A stretch of 41,925 nt of DNA from an uncultured Acidobacteriota bacterium (GTDB lineage Bacteria > Acidobacteriota > Thermoanaerobaculia > UBA5066): assembly GCA_937888435.1 (NCBI GenBank), contig CALAQS010000109.1:90039-131963 (forward strand), written 5' to 3'. The position numbers were made by a program, and so were the translations under genes. Under the pieces are notes generated by a model that saw nothing but the letters and a program-made list of their open reading frames with translations, made no database searches and was not told the DNA's origin. Below, piece after piece: positions 23,675 through 33,150 of this stretch; the first letter of the stretch is position 1, and each line of letters starts with the position of its first letter.

Positions 23675-24726
23675 GCGCGACTCCGAACGCCCCGGCCGCC
23701 TCGCCGGCTCCGAAGACGAACCGCCTCGGCCTCCCGAAGGCCGATTATGAGGGCGCCAAGTCGACGCTCTGCCTCGGCTGCGGACACGACGTCATCACGA
23801 AACAGATCATCAACGCGTTCTACGCGATGGGCGTCGAGCCTCACAAAGTCGCGAAGTTCTCGGGCATCGGGTGCTCCTCGAAGACGCCGGCCTACTTCCT
23901 GAACCGCGCCTGGGGCTTCAACGGCGTGCACGGCCGCATGCCCTCCGCCGCCACCGGCGCGCTCGTCGCGAACCCGACGCTTCACGGGATCGGCGTCTCG
24001 GGCGACGGCGACACGGCCTCGATCGGCATCGGCCAGTTCGTCCACCTCGTGAGGCGAAACCTGCCGCTCGTCTACATCATCGAGGACAACGGCGTCTACG
24101 GACTGACGAAGGGCCAGTTCTCCGCCACCGCGGACCTCGGCGCGAAGCAGAAAGGCGGCGCCATCAACGACTTCATCCCGATTGACTGCTGCTCGCTCGC
24201 GATCGAGCTCGGCGGCACGTTCGTGGCGCGCTCGTTCTCGGGCGACATGAAGCAGCTCCAGACGATCCTCGAGGCGGCGATCGCCCACAGGGGCACCTCG
24301 GTCATCGACGTCATCTCTCCGTGCGTGACCTTCAACGACCACGAGGGCTCCACGAAGAGCTACAAATACTCCAAGGAGCACGAGACGCCGGTCCACGAAA
24401 TCGGCTTCGTGCCGTTTTTCGAGGAGACGCTCGCGGAGATTCCCGCCGGCGACACGAAGGACGTGTCGTTCCCGGACGGCAGCCAGCTAAGGTTCCGGGG
24501 TGTCGGCCGCGACTACGACCCCACCGACAGGGAGAGGGCGCTCAAGGCGATCCACGAGAGCCATGCCAGGCAGGAGATCCTGACGGGAATCCTTTACGTC
24601 GACCCCTCTAAGAAAGATCTTTCGGCTCTTCTCGGCACAACCGGCGAGCCCCTCACGAACCTGCCCCTCGACGCGCTCCGGCCGTCTCGTCAGGCGCTCG
24701 ACGAGATCATGGAGTCGCTCCGTTAG
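23671..24726 (+). CDS. korB: 2-oxoglutarate:ferredoxin oxidoreductase, beta subunit
   Basis: 351 residues, the thiamine-diphosphate-binding partner of KorA. Cys34 and Cys37 (CLGCGHD) and Cys68 (GIGCSS) fit the cysteine pattern that holds the [4Fe-4S] cluster in this family. The ThDP/Mg motif is GDGDTASIG (111-119) ending at Asn140 in IEDNGVYGLTKGQ. Translation is probably coupled through the ATGA overlap. Near the C-terminus (24605-24619) lies an AT-rich element copy encoding PSKKDL. It converges on the lipoprotein gene with three bases between the stops. Confidence 0.94.
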   Translation: MSATPNAPAASPAPKTNRLGLPKADYEGAKSTLCLGCGHDVITKQIINAFYAMGVEPHKVAKFSGIGCSSKTPAYFLNRAWGFNGVHGRMPSAATGALVANPTLHGIGVSGDGDTASIGIGQFVHLVRRNLPLVYIIEDNGVYGLTKGQFSATADLGAKQKGGAINDFIPIDCCSLAIELGGTFVARSFSGDMKQLQTILEAAIAHRGTSVIDVISPCVTFNDHEGSTKSYKYSKEHETPVHEIGFVPFFEETLAEIPAGDTKDVSFPDGSQLRFRGVGRDYDPTDRERALKAIHESHARQEILTGILYVDPSKKDLSALLGTTGEPLTNLPLDALRPSRQALDEIMESLR

Positions 24727-24729
24727 GAG

Positions 24730-25293
24730 TTACCGGATCCGCAGGCAGGACTCGTGGGCGCGAAGGGCGGCAACGCGGTCCACGTAGTCGAGCCAGAGCG
24801 CGCGAGGCACTTTTTCCTTCGAGGGCACGAGGTGGAGGCGCCCCCAGGCGGAAAGATCCTGCCCGCCGCGATCCAGGAATTCGCGGCACTCCTTCATCTC
24901 GCCCGAGCGGACGAGATAGCGCCCGAAACCCACGAGCGCGACGGCCGCGCTCACGGCGCCGACGCTGTACTGGAGGCCACGGTTGCCCGGGTTGTTCAGC
25001 GTGCCCGACGAGATCGCGAGGACCGTCACACCCGAGCCGATCAGAGCGATCTTCCGGTAGAGGTCCAGCTCCTTGCCTTCCTGGAGCTTGGCGCGATCTT
25101 TCAGGTCCTGCAGCTCGTCGTTCAGGTAGAGCTCGAGCTCGAGCCTCAGGTCGTCGAACGGCGGCTCGGGCGCTTCCCGCTGGAGCGCGAGGCCCGCCGC
25201 GAAAAATGCGCGTTTCTCGGTCCTCTGCGCGCTCGAGCATCCCTGAGCGAGCAGAGCGGCGATTAGAAGTGCAGCGATTCCCTGGGAGGACAG
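24730..25293 (-). CDS. Predicted lipoprotein of unknown function, apparent CTG start
   Basis: I do not recognise this family. From CTG 25293 the 187 residues start MSSQGIAALLIAALLAQGCSSAQ, a lipoprotein-like signal with the candidate lipid Cys at 19. A charged helical part follows (about 45-75, LELELYLNDELQDLKDRAKLQEG), then two probable membrane segments (ALIGSGVTVLAISSG and VGAVSAAVALVGFGRYLV) and a C-terminal DYVDRVAALRAHESC. There is no in-frame ATG or GTG near. CTG has GGAGG (25301-25305) seven bases upstream, while the alternative TTG at 25365 has no ribosome-binding site but would give a longer, Arg-rich signal. It may follow the small barrel gene in an operon. Confidence 0.62.
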   Translation of the reverse strand: MSSQGIAALLIAALLAQGCSSAQRTEKRAFFAAGLALQREAPEPPFDDLRLELELYLNDELQDLKDRAKLQEGKELDLYRKIALIGSGVTVLAISSGTLNNPGNRGLQYSVGAVSAAVALVGFGRYLVRSGEMKECREFLDRGGQDLSAWGRLHLVPSKEKVPRALWLDYVDRVAALRAHESCLRIR

Positions 25294-25397
25294 AACGGCA
25301 CCTCCGGACAGTCTCCCCCGGCCGAAGCAGGATTTGGGCCGCGGGCGAGGGCCGGAGTCATTCAAACACTCGACCGCCCGGGCGCTGAACGAGCGGG

Positions 25398-25712
25398 TCA
25401 GGAGACAACGCGAAGAACCTCCCAGTGTTGAGAGCCCGGAATGATGAACGGCATTAGGGCTTCGGCGTGGGCCCGGAACTGTGGAGCGCTCATGCCTTGG
25501 AGAGCCGCCTCGAAGTCGGCGACGGTATCGAACACGTACTCGTCCACGATGTGCGACGGAGACGGACCGATGTGGCCGACGAGGAGGCGCGCCGATTTCG
25601 CCAGGCGAAACTCCGAAGAGGCGAACTTCTCCTTCCCCCAGGCCGTCATGATGCGGACGGCCTCGGCCTGCTTTCCGAACGGGATGTCGAGATGCCACTG
25701 ACAGACGAACAT
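25398..25712 (-). CDS. Small dimeric alpha/beta-barrel-like protein
   Basis: 104 residues with a beta-alpha-beta-beta-alpha-beta feel: MFVCQWHLDIPFGKQAEAVR (strand then helix), RLLVGHIGPSPSHIVDEYVF (two strands), DTVADFEAALQGM (helix) and HWEVLRVV (strand). This fits the ferredoxin-like dimeric alpha/beta-barrel superfamily (NIPSNAP/EthD/monooxygenase-like), but I cannot name a function. The ATG at 25712 has GAGG about six bases upstream. It starts 34 bases after the ester-hydrolase gene stop on the same strand, so co-transcription is likely. Confidence 0.7.
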   Translation of the reverse strand: MFVCQWHLDIPFGKQAEAVRIMTAWGKEKFASSEFRLAKSARLLVGHIGPSPSHIVDEYVFDTVADFEAALQGMSAPQFRAHAEALMPFIIPGSQHWEVLRVVS

Positions 25713-25746
25713 GAGAGCCTCTCCTCTGGGTCGACGGCCGATCCGG

Positions 25747-27789
25747 CTAGGGCGTTCTCACCAGCGGCAGCTCGATGAAGCTCGCCTGGCCGGGGGCATG
25801 GTAAATGCGCTGTGTGGCTTTCCTATAGTCCGCCGGCTTCGCCCAGAAAATGTTCGGCACGAACGACTGCGGATTGCGGTCGTAGAGAGGGAACCAGCTC
25901 GACTGGACCTGCACCATCACCCGGTGCCCCGGCAGAAAGACGTGGTTCACCGTGGGCAGCGCGAAGCGGTACGGCAGCGGTTTGTCCGCCGCGATGGCTT
26001 TCGGCGTCTCGAGGCTCTCGCGATAGCGGCCGCGGAAAATGTCCATCGAGACCGCGAGCTGATACCCGCCCATCGCCGGCTGACCCGCCACTTCGTCGGG
26101 ATAGACGTCGATCAGCTTGACTACCCAGTCGGAGTCCGTTCCGCTCGTCGAGGCGACCAGGTTCGCGATCGGCTCTCCGCTCATCTTGAGCGGAGCCGCC
26201 AGGACGTCCGACACGAACACGGCGACGTCCGGACGCCCGGAGGCCTCCCGCTGGTCCGTCACGAGCCACTCCCTCCAGCTCTGACCCTTGTCGAAGCTCT
26301 CCGGAACGATCGGGCGAGCGTGGAAGGGCACGGGCCTCGAGGGATCGGAGACGTATTCGTCGAACGCTTGTTCTGACGCGTCGGATTTCGGCGCGGCGAA
26401 GCTGAGCTTCGACCCGGAGGCGAGATAGAGCGGCGTCGCCTTCACCGTGCATCCTTTCGCGCAGCCAGCCGGCCACGCGGGCAGCCGCCGCCACGTGTTC
26501 GTCCCGGTCTCGAACGCCGTGACAGGCGCGATGTCCGCCTTCGGCGCGCCGTCCACGAGGTACTGGTCGAGGAAAGGACGCAGGATCTCGCGCCGGAACG
26601 TGAGGGAGGTGTCGCTGTCGAACTTGATCGCGCCGAGCGCGCTTCCTTCCCTGATCTCCTGGCCGTGATGCCAGGGCCCCATCACGAGAAACACCTTGTC
26701 CTGCCCCTTGTCCTTAGGCTTGATCGCCTTGTAGACGGCGGGCGCGCCGTAGATGTCTTCCTGGTCCCACAGGCTGTGAACCAGCATCACGGGGACTTTC
26801 AGCGGCAACGCCGCGAGGACCTTGTCGACTGCCTGATCGCGCCAGAAGGCGTCGTAGCTCGGATGCGCGAGGACCTTTTTCCACATGCCGACCTGCTCCA
26901 GCCCCCGGCGGCGCCCGAGCTCCCCCGCCGACCCCGCTTCCATGAACGTGTCGTAGTCGTCGAAGTGGCTCGTCCACCATTTCTTCTCCGACTTGCGGGT
27001 CGCTTCCTGATCGTAGAAATACGACATCCCGAGCTGGCGGAAGGCGCCGTTGTGGAACCAGTCGTCGCCCATCCAGCCGTCGACCATGGGGTTCATCGGC
27101 ACGGCCACCTTGAGCGCCGGGTGCGGATTCACGAGCGCCATCAGCGGCAGGAATCCGTCGTACGAGATGCCGAGGATGCCGACTTTGCCGTTCGATTCCG
27201 GGACGTTCTTCACGAGCCAGTCGATCGTGTCGTACGTGTCCGTCGCGTGGTCCACCGGCGTCGGGTTCTGCGGCCCGTGCACGGGGCGGTTCATCACGTA
27301 GTCTCCCTCGGAGCCGTGCTTGCCGCGCACGTCCTGCACGACGCGGATGTAGCCGCCCTCGACGATCGTCTCGACGGGGTTGTCGTACCCGTCGAGCGAC
27401 GGGCCAAGGTGGGCGCTGTCGAAGTGGCGCGTGAGCTTGTCGGCGTCGTAGGGCGTCCGCGTGAGGAGGATTGGCGCCGCCTTTGCGCCCAGGGCCGCCT
27501 TCGGCACGAGGATGACCGTGTGCAGCTTCACGCCGTCGCGCATCGGGATCATCACCTCGCGCCTCACGTAATCGAAGCCGTCGTTCGTCGGCACGAAGTT
27601 CGCCGGCATCTCGCTCGACAGCGCTGGGTACATGGCGGGCGGCGGCGACGGCGCCGGAGCGGCCACCGCGGCCGCCGGGGCCTGCGCGGCCGAGGGCCCG
27701 GCGAGGAGCAACGCGCCGGCCAGCGCCGCGAGGGCGTTCAGCGTGTGCAGGCGGCAGATCCGTTTCGAGGGAGAGACTTCGACGCCCAA
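25747..27789 (-). CDS. Secreted alpha-amino-acid ester hydrolase-like enzyme (CocE/NonD, S15-related)
   Basis: 680-residue alpha/beta hydrolase with a signal region (hydrophobic ALAALAGALLLAGPSAAQA near residues 19-37) and a Pro/Ala-rich linker. The nucleophile motif is GISYDG (Ser209), the acid is Asp342 in LWDQEDIYG and the base is the His in GPWHHGQ (about 374). The YVMNRPVHG segment and GLWDQED-type context are typical of alpha-amino-acid ester hydrolases, known to act on and synthesise beta-lactam-type amides; the natural substrate is unknown. The start is TTG 27789: GGAGG at 27796-27800 lies six bases upstream, and the in-frame ATG at 27816 overlaps the probable -10 box. A C-terminal jelly-roll domain is expected from about residue 420. 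Confidence 0.85.
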   Translation of the reverse strand: MGVEVSPSKRICRLHTLNALAALAGALLLAGPSAAQAPAAAVAAPAPSPPPAMYPALSSEMPANFVPTNDGFDYVRREVMIPMRDGVKLHTVILVPKAALGAKAAPILLTRTPYDADKLTRHFDSAHLGPSLDGYDNPVETIVEGGYIRVVQDVRGKHGSEGDYVMNRPVHGPQNPTPVDHATDTYDTIDWLVKNVPESNGKVGILGISYDGFLPLMALVNPHPALKVAVPMNPMVDGWMGDDWFHNGAFRQLGMSYFYDQEATRKSEKKWWTSHFDDYDTFMEAGSAGELGRRRGLEQVGMWKKVLAHPSYDAFWRDQAVDKVLAALPLKVPVMLVHSLWDQEDIYGAPAVYKAIKPKDKGQDKVFLVMGPWHHGQEIREGSALGAIKFDSDTSLTFRREILRPFLDQYLVDGAPKADIAPVTAFETGTNTWRRLPAWPAGCAKGCTVKATPLYLASGSKLSFAAPKSDASEQAFDEYVSDPSRPVPFHARPIVPESFDKGQSWREWLVTDQREASGRPDVAVFVSDVLAAPLKMSGEPIANLVASTSGTDSDWVVKLIDVYPDEVAGQPAMGGYQLAVSMDIFRGRYRESLETPKAIAADKPLPYRFALPTVNHVFLPGHRVMVQVQSSWFPLYDRNPQSFVPNIFWAKPADYRKATQRIYHAPGQASFIELPLVRTP

Positions 27790-27814
27790 GCGACACCTCC
27801 GAATGGAATGACGC

Positions 27815-27820
27815 ATTCTA
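27815..27820 (-). promoter_or_regulatory. Putative -10 box for the ester hydrolase gene
   Basis: Reads TAGAAT on the minus strand. A start near 27808 would give a leader of about 19 bases containing GGAGG before the TTG codon. It lies just after the stop of the upstream methyltransferase-like gene. Confidence 0.45.
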
Positions 27821-27833
27821 CGGGCCCGCGCGT

Positions 27834-28313
27834 TCAGAGCCAGCGCCGGACGCGCCGCACGTATTGCCGGTATTCGTCTCCGAAGATGCGCTCGAGGTAG
27901 GCCTCCTCGCGGACGACGACGCCGTAGTGCATGACGATCAGAATCACGGGCAGGAAAAAAACAGGCCACACGGTGTTCACCCAGATCGCGAGTCCCACGT
28001 AAAGCAGCGTAACCCCGACGTACATGGGATTCCGGCTGAATCGAAACGGACCCGTCGTGACGAGGGCCGAGCTCGGACGGAAAGGATTGGGGCTGGTTCG
28101 GGCCCGATGGAAGGCGAGGACCGCGGGAAAGCCCACGAGGCCGAGGCACACGCACGCGACGCCGAGTGGAACGGCCGCCCAGCCGGAAACGATGGGCAGG
28201 TGCCACCAATGCTGCATGAGCAGCCCGGCCGCGAAAGGAACGGCGTAGATGACCGGCGGTGGGGCCACGACGCCCGATGTCGACGCCGGCGGTCGGGTCG
28301 ATTCACTCGACAT
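27834..28313 (-). CDS. Isoprenylcysteine carboxyl methyltransferase-like membrane protein
   Basis: 159 residues with four or five hydrophobic segments and the ICMT/PEMT family C-terminal pattern: TTGPFRFSRNPMYVG, then EEAYLERIFGDEYRQYVRRVRRW. Family members are membrane methyltransferases using S-adenosylmethionine; bacterial homologues of this type mostly lack a known substrate. The ATG at 28313 is preceded by GGGGAAG and a candidate TAGACT box at 28332-28337. Divergent from the gltB leader ORF. Confidence 0.85.
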   Translation of the reverse strand: MSSESTRPPASTSGVVAPPPVIYAVPFAAGLLMQHWWHLPIVSGWAAVPLGVACVCLGLVGFPAVLAFHRARTSPNPFRPSSALVTTGPFRFSRNPMYVGVTLLYVGLAIWVNTVWPVFFLPVILIVMHYGVVVREEAYLERIFGDEYRQYVRRVRRWL

Positions 28314-28331
28314 TTGGCTTCTTCCCCTGAG

Positions 28332-28337
28332 AGTCTA
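28332..28337 (-). promoter_or_regulatory. Putative -10 box for the methyltransferase-like gene
   Basis: Reads TAGACT on the minus strand, identical to the candidate box before pepA. The leader would be about 12 bases. Confidence 0.4.
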
Positions 28338-28425
28338 CTTTCATGACACCGGATTCTCCTCCGGCGACGAAAAAGGGGCGCGCGACTCGTCCCGCCGGGA
28401 GATTTCTCGCGCTGGACACCGGTGC

Positions 28426-28431
28426 TAGGAT
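28426..28431 (+). promoter_or_regulatory. -10 box placing a transcript start at the upstream ORF ATG of gltB
   Basis: TAGGAT lies at exactly -12 to -7 from the ATG at 28438. The gltBD transcript would therefore begin at or next to that ATG. No -35 consensus is seen. Confidence 0.52.
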
Positions 28432-28437
28432 TCCCCG

Positions 28438-28539
28438 ATGAAAACGATCCTCCGAGGTGCCACGCTCGAAGCGGCCCGCTGTGCGGCCGTGAGGGTGGTG
28501 GGCAGCTTGCGGAGGATTCCGACCGGTCAAAAGGGGTAG
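28438..28539 (+). CDS. 33-codon upstream ORF (possible leader peptide) of gltB
   Basis: ATG at 28438 opens a frame of 33 codons (starts [14 protein letters not shown], ends RIPTGQKG) that stops with TAG at 28537-28539, one base before the gltB ATG (TAGGATG). The start sits at the predicted transcript 5' end, so it would be read as a leaderless message and ribosomes would terminate right at the gltB start. The peptide has only one Glu and one Gln codon, so a classical glutamate-attenuator is not suggested. It is rich in Arg and Ala and resembles no family I know. It could equally be an accidental frame. Confidence 0.45.
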   Translation: MKTILRGATLEAARCAAVRVVGSLRRIPTGQKG

Positions 28540-28540
28540 G

Positions 28541-31500
28541 ATGTCCCGCCCCGACCTCCCCCCCAGACAGGGTCTCTACGACCCGGTTTTCGAGCACGAC
28601 GCGTGCGGATTCGGATTCGTCGTCGATCTGAAGGCGCGCGCCTCGCACGATCTCATCCGGAAGGCGCTGCAGGTCCTCTGCAATCTCGAGCACCGGGGCG
28701 CGACCGGCAGCGAGAAGAACACCGGCGACGGCGCGGGCCTCCTGACCCAGGTACCGCATGGCTTTCTGGCCGCGAGGTGTCGCGGCCTCGGAATCGAGCT
28801 CCCCGCGCCCGGCGCTTACGGTGTCGGATCGGTCTTTCTCCCGCAGGAAGCGGCGAGCCGGCAGGCGTGCGAGCGGCGCTTCGAAGGGATCGTCCGGGAA
28901 GAAGGGCAGGCCGTCCTCGGCTGGCGCGACGTCCCGACCGACGACGCAACGCTCGGGCCGACCGCCCGCGCCAGCCAGCCCGTCATCCGGCAGCTCTTCG
29001 TCGCACGGGGTGGTGCGACCCCCGAGGGCGACGCGTTCGAAAGAAAGCTCTACGTCATCCGCCGGCTCGTCGAGAAAGCAGTCAGCCGCTCGGCGATACC
29101 CGGGCGCGGGCACTTCTACGTGGCCAGCCTTTCCGCGAGGACTCTGGTCTACAAGGGGATGCTGAACTCCGACCAGCTCGCGGCCTTTTATCCGGACCTG
29201 AGGGACGAGGGGCTCACCGCGTGCCTCGCCATGGTCCACTCGCGGTTCTCGACCAACACGTTCCCGAGCTGGGCTCGCGCCCACCCCTACCGGTACATCT
29301 CCCACAACGGCGAAATCAATACGCTCCGCGGCAACGTCAACTGGATGCAGGCCCGGCAGAGGATGTTCTCGTCGACGCTGTTCGGAGACGACCTCAAGAA
29401 GGTCCTCCCCGTCATCGACACCGACGGATCGGACTCGGCGATGTTCGACAACGTCCTCGAGCTCCTTCTCCTCGCGGGCCGCTCGCTCCCGCACGCGCTC
29501 ATGATGATGATCCCCGAGCCATGGAGCCGGCACGAGTCGATGAGCCCGGAGCTGAAGGCTTTCTACGAGTTCCACTCGTGCTTCCTGGAGCCCTGGGACG
29601 GTCCGGCCTCGATCGCCTTCACGGACGGGATCCGGATCGGCGCGGTCCTCGACCGGAACGGCCTGCGCCCCGCGCGCTGGGTCGCGACGAAGGACGGCCT
29701 CGTCGTCATGGCCTCGGAGGTGGGCGTTCTCGACATCCCTCCCGAGCGCGTCCTTCGCAAGGGGCGCCTGCAGCCCGGGAGGATGTTCCTCGTCGACACC
29801 GCAGAAGGGCGGATCATCCCCGACGACGAGATCAAGGGCACGCTCGCTTCGGCCGCGCCGTACGCACTCTGGCTGGAGGAGCACCTCGTGAGGCTCCGCG
29901 ACCTCGCCGATCCCCAGGCCGTCATCGAGCCCGATCACGAGACCGTCCTCAGGCGCCAGGAGACGTTCGGCTACACGCTCGAGGACGTGAGGATGCTCGT
30001 GAACCCGATGGCGGCGCAGGGGACCGAGCCGATCGGATCGATGGGGACCGACATCCCTCTCGCCGTCCTCTCCGAGCGTCCCCAGCCCCTCTACGACTAC
30101 TTCAAGCAGCTCTTCGCTCAGGTCACGAACCCGCCGGTGGACTCCGACCGCGAGGCGATCGTCATGGCCGTGGACACGGCGATCGGGCCGGAGGAGAACC
30201 TCCTCGAGCCGACTCCCACGGCAGCGCTTCACTTCGACCTGCCGACCCCGGTCCTCCTGAACGTCGAGCTGGAAAAGATTCGCGCGCTCGATGGCAGGCC
30301 CGGATCGAAAGGCTTCCGGTCGATCACCCTGCCGATGCTCTTTTCGGTGCACGACGGCGGAGCGGGCCTGAGGAAGGCGATCGAGGACCTCCGCCGGAGG
30401 TGCAGCGAGGCGATCGCCGAAGGGCACAATGTCCTGATCCTCTCGGACCGGGGCCACGACGCCACGGACGCGCCGATCCCCGCCCTTCTGGCTCTCTCGT
30501 CGGTGCAGCATCATCTCCTCCGGGAGGGCTCACGGACGCGCGTCGGGCTGGTCCTGGAGACGGGCGAGCCGCGCGAGGTGCACCACTTCTGTCTCCTCAT
30601 CGGCTACGGCGCGAGCGCCATTAACCCCTACCTCGCGTTCGAGACGATTCACGACCAGATCCGCCAGGAGATGATCTCGGGGAGCGCCGACGACGCCGAG
30701 AAGCGCTACGTCAAGGCCGTCAACAAGGGGATCGTGAAGGTCATCTCCAAGATGGGGATCTCTACGGTGCAGAGCTACCAGGGCGCGCAGGTCTTCGAGG
30801 CGCTCGGGCTCTCGCAGGACTTCATCGACGAGTACTTCACCGGAACGCCCACGCGGATCGGTGGAATCGGAATCGACGTGATCGCGCGCGAGGTGCTTCT
30901 GCGACACGAGTGGGCCTACCCGAAACGCCCCGTGGAACACACGACGCTCGGGACCGGAGGCCGCTACCAGTACCGCCGGGACGGCGAGGACCACCTCAAC
31001 ACACCCGAGGCGATTCACTCTCTCCAGACCGCCTGCCGCACGGGCGACTACAAGCTCTTCAAGCGGTACAGCGAGCTCGTCAACCGGCAGGGGAAGCACC
31101 CGGTGACGCTCCGGGGCCTGATGGACTTCCGCCCACTCGCGAGGTGCGTCCCGCTCGAGGAGGTGGAGCCGATCGAGGCGATCCTCGCGCGGTTCAAGAC
31201 GGGCGCCATGTCGTACGGCTCCATCAGCCAGGAGGCGCACGAGGCGCTCGCCATCGCCATGAACCGGATCGGCGCCAAGAGCAACACGGGCGAAGGAGGC
31301 GAGGACCCCGCCCGATACGAGCCGCTTGCGGGCGGCGACTCGAAGAACAGCGCCATCAAGCAGGTCGCCTCCGGGCGGTTCGGCGTCACGAGCCAGTACC
31401 TCGTGAAGGCCAGAGAGCTCCAGATCAAGATCGCCCAGGGGGCCAAGCCGGGCGAGGGAGGCCAGCTCCCGGGCCCCAAGGTCTATCCGTGGATCGCCAA

Positions 31501-33148
31501 AGTGCGGTACGCCACGCCGGGCGTGGGCCTCATCTCCCCTCCCCCGCATCACGACATTTACTCGATCGAGGATCTCGCGCAGCTGATCCACGACCTGAAG
31601 AACGCCAACCCGGAAGCCCGGATCAGCGTGAAGCTCGTCGCCGAGGCCGGGGTTGGGACGATCGCGGCCGGGGTGGCCAAGGCGCACGCGGACGTCATCC
31701 TCATCAGCGGCCACGACGGAGGAACGGGGGCCTCACCCCTGACGAGCATTCAACACGCCGGGATCCCATGGGAGCTGGGCCTCGCCGAGACCCACCAGGT
31801 CCTCGTCCTCAACAATCTCCGGAGCCGCGTCGTTCTCGAAACGGACGGCCAGCTCAAGACGGGGCGCGACGTCGTCATCGCGGCCCTCCTCGGCGCCGAG
31901 GAGTTCGGCTTCTCGACCGCGCCGCTGATCGCTCTCGGCTGCATCATGATGCGCGTCTGCCACTTGAACACGTGCCCGGTCGGCGTGGCGACGCAGGACC
32001 CCCAGCTCCGGAAGGCGTTCACGGGAGAACCGGAGCACGTCGTCACCTTCATGCGATTCATCGCCACGGAGGTGCGCGAGCTGATGGCGCATCTCGGATA
32101 CCGGTCCTTCGACAAGATGGTGGGCCGGAGCGAGCGGCTCGAGATGCGCCGCGCGGTAGATCACTGGAAGGCGCGCAAGCTCGACTTTTCGCGGATCCTC
32201 TTCAAGCCGACGGTCCCGAAGGACGTGAAGCGGACTTGCCGGATCCCTCAGGAGCACGGCCTCGAGGAGGCCCTCGACGCCACGACCCTCATTCCGCTTT
32301 GCCGGCCCGCCCTCGAAAACCGGACGCCCGTCACGGCGACCCTCCCGATCCGCAACGGGAACCGGGTCGTCGGCACGATGCTCGGGAGCGAGGTCACGAA
32401 GAGGTGGGGAGCGGAAGGGCTGCCGGAGGACACCATCCGTCTGCGCTTCCAGGGCTCCGCGGGGCAGAGCTTCGGAGCCTTCATCCCGCGCGGCCTCACG
32501 CTCCTCCTCGAAGGGGACGCGAACGATTACGTCGGCAAGGGACTTTCGGGCGGCAAGCTCGTGGTCGTCCCGCCGGCCGGCTTCACCTTCGTCCCCGAGG
32601 AGAACATCATCATCGGAAATGTGGCTTTCTACGGCGCGACCTCCGGCGAGGCCTACATCCGCGGCGAGGCCGGCGAGCGCTTCTGCGTGCGCAACAGCGG
32701 CGTTCGGGCTGTCGTCGAGGCGATAGGCGACCACGGCTGCGAGTACATGACCGGGGGCCAGGTCGTCGTCCTCGGGCGGACAGGCCGGAACTTCGGGGCC
32801 GGGATGTCCGGCGGAGTCGCGTGGGTGCTCGACGAGAAGGGCGACTTCGCCACGCGCTGCAACACCGAGCTGGTGGGCCTCGGCCCGGTCGAGGAGGTCG
32901 CCGAGGCGGGAATCCTGCAGGAGCTCGTGAGACGGCACGCGGCTTATACGCAGAGCTCGGTCGCCCGGAGGATCCTGGAGGAGTGGAACGCGTGGCTCCC
33001 GAAGTTCGTCCGGGTCCTCCCGCACGACTACCGCCGGGTCCTCGAGTCGCAGTCCCGGATGCGCGAGCGCGGCCTCTCCGAGGAGGAGGCCGTCATGGCC
33101 GCGTTCGAGGAGAACGCCCAGAATCCGGTGCGCGTGAGCGGGAGCTGA
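28541..33148 (+). CDS. gltB: Glutamate synthase, large (alpha) subunit
   Basis: 1535 residues, full length. It transfers the glutamine amide to 2-oxoglutarate to give two glutamates. The order is a type II amidotransferase domain with catalytic Cys22 (HDACGFGF, so a 21-residue propeptide is removed), the central domain, the FMN-binding synthase domain, the [3Fe-4S] cysteines Cys1134, Cys1140 and Cys1145 ([15 protein letters not shown]) and a C-terminal GXGXG beta-helix domain. ATG 28541 has AAGGGG just upstream and follows the upstream ORF stop by one base. gltD follows after two bases, forming the usual NADPH-type pair. Confidence 0.98.
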   Translation: MSRPDLPPRQGLYDPVFEHDACGFGFVVDLKARASHDLIRKALQVLCNLEHRGATGSEKNTGDGAGLLTQVPHGFLAARCRGLGIELPAPGAYGVGSVFLPQEAASRQACERRFEGIVREEGQAVLGWRDVPTDDATLGPTARASQPVIRQLFVARGGATPEGDAFERKLYVIRRLVEKAVSRSAIPGRGHFYVASLSARTLVYKGMLNSDQLAAFYPDLRDEGLTACLAMVHSRFSTNTFPSWARAHPYRYISHNGEINTLRGNVNWMQARQRMFSSTLFGDDLKKVLPVIDTDGSDSAMFDNVLELLLLAGRSLPHALMMMIPEPWSRHESMSPELKAFYEFHSCFLEPWDGPASIAFTDGIRIGAVLDRNGLRPARWVATKDGLVVMASEVGVLDIPPERVLRKGRLQPGRMFLVDTAEGRIIPDDEIKGTLASAAPYALWLEEHLVRLRDLADPQAVIEPDHETVLRRQETFGYTLEDVRMLVNPMAAQGTEPIGSMGTDIPLAVLSERPQPLYDYFKQLFAQVTNPPVDSDREAIVMAVDTAIGPEENLLEPTPTAALHFDLPTPVLLNVELEKIRALDGRPGSKGFRSITLPMLFSVHDGGAGLRKAIEDLRRRCSEAIAEGHNVLILSDRGHDATDAPIPALLALSSVQHHLLREGSRTRVGLVLETGEPREVHHFCLLIGYGASAINPYLAFETIHDQIRQEMISGSADDAEKRYVKAVNKGIVKVISKMGISTVQSYQGAQVFEALGLSQDFIDEYFTGTPTRIGGIGIDVIAREVLLRHEWAYPKRPVEHTTLGTGGRYQYRRDGEDHLNTPEAIHSLQTACRTGDYKLFKRYSELVNRQGKHPVTLRGLMDFRPLARCVPLEEVEPIEAILARFKTGAMSYGSISQEAHEALAIAMNRIGAKSNTGEGGEDPARYEPLAGGDSKNSAIKQVASGRFGVTSQYLVKARELQIKIAQGAKPGEGGQLPGPKVYPWIAKVRYATPGVGLISPPPHHDIYSIEDLAQLIHDLKNANPEARISVKLVAEAGVGTIAAGVAKAHADVILISGHDGGTGASPLTSIQHAGIPWELGLAETHQVLVLNNLRSRVVLETDGQLKTGRDVVIAALLGAEEFGFSTAPLIALGCIMMRVCHLNTCPVGVATQDPQLRKAFTGEPEHVVTFMRFIATEVRELMAHLGYRSFDKMVGRSERLEMRRAVDHWKARKLDFSRILFKPTVPKDVKRTCRIPQEHGLEEALDATTLIPLCRPALENRTPVTATLPIRNGNRVVGTMLGSEVTKRWGAEGLPEDTIRLRFQGSAGQSFGAFIPRGLTLLLEGDANDYVGKGLSGGKLVVVPPAGFTFVPEENIIIGNVAFYGATSGEAYIRGEAGERFCVRNSGVRAVVEAIGDHGCEYMTGGQVVVLGRTGRNFGAGMSGGVAWVLDEKGDFATRCNTELVGLGPVEEVAEAGILQELVRRHAAYTQSSVARRILEEWNAWLPKFVRVLPHDYRRVLESQSRMRERGLSEEEAVMAAFEENAQNPVRVSGS

Positions 33149-33150
33149 CG

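Noticed and set aside
27814-27816. In-frame ATG as the ester hydrolase start
   Set aside because: It overlaps the TAGAAT -10 candidate and lacks a ribosome-binding site, whereas TTG 27789 has GGAGG six bases upstream.
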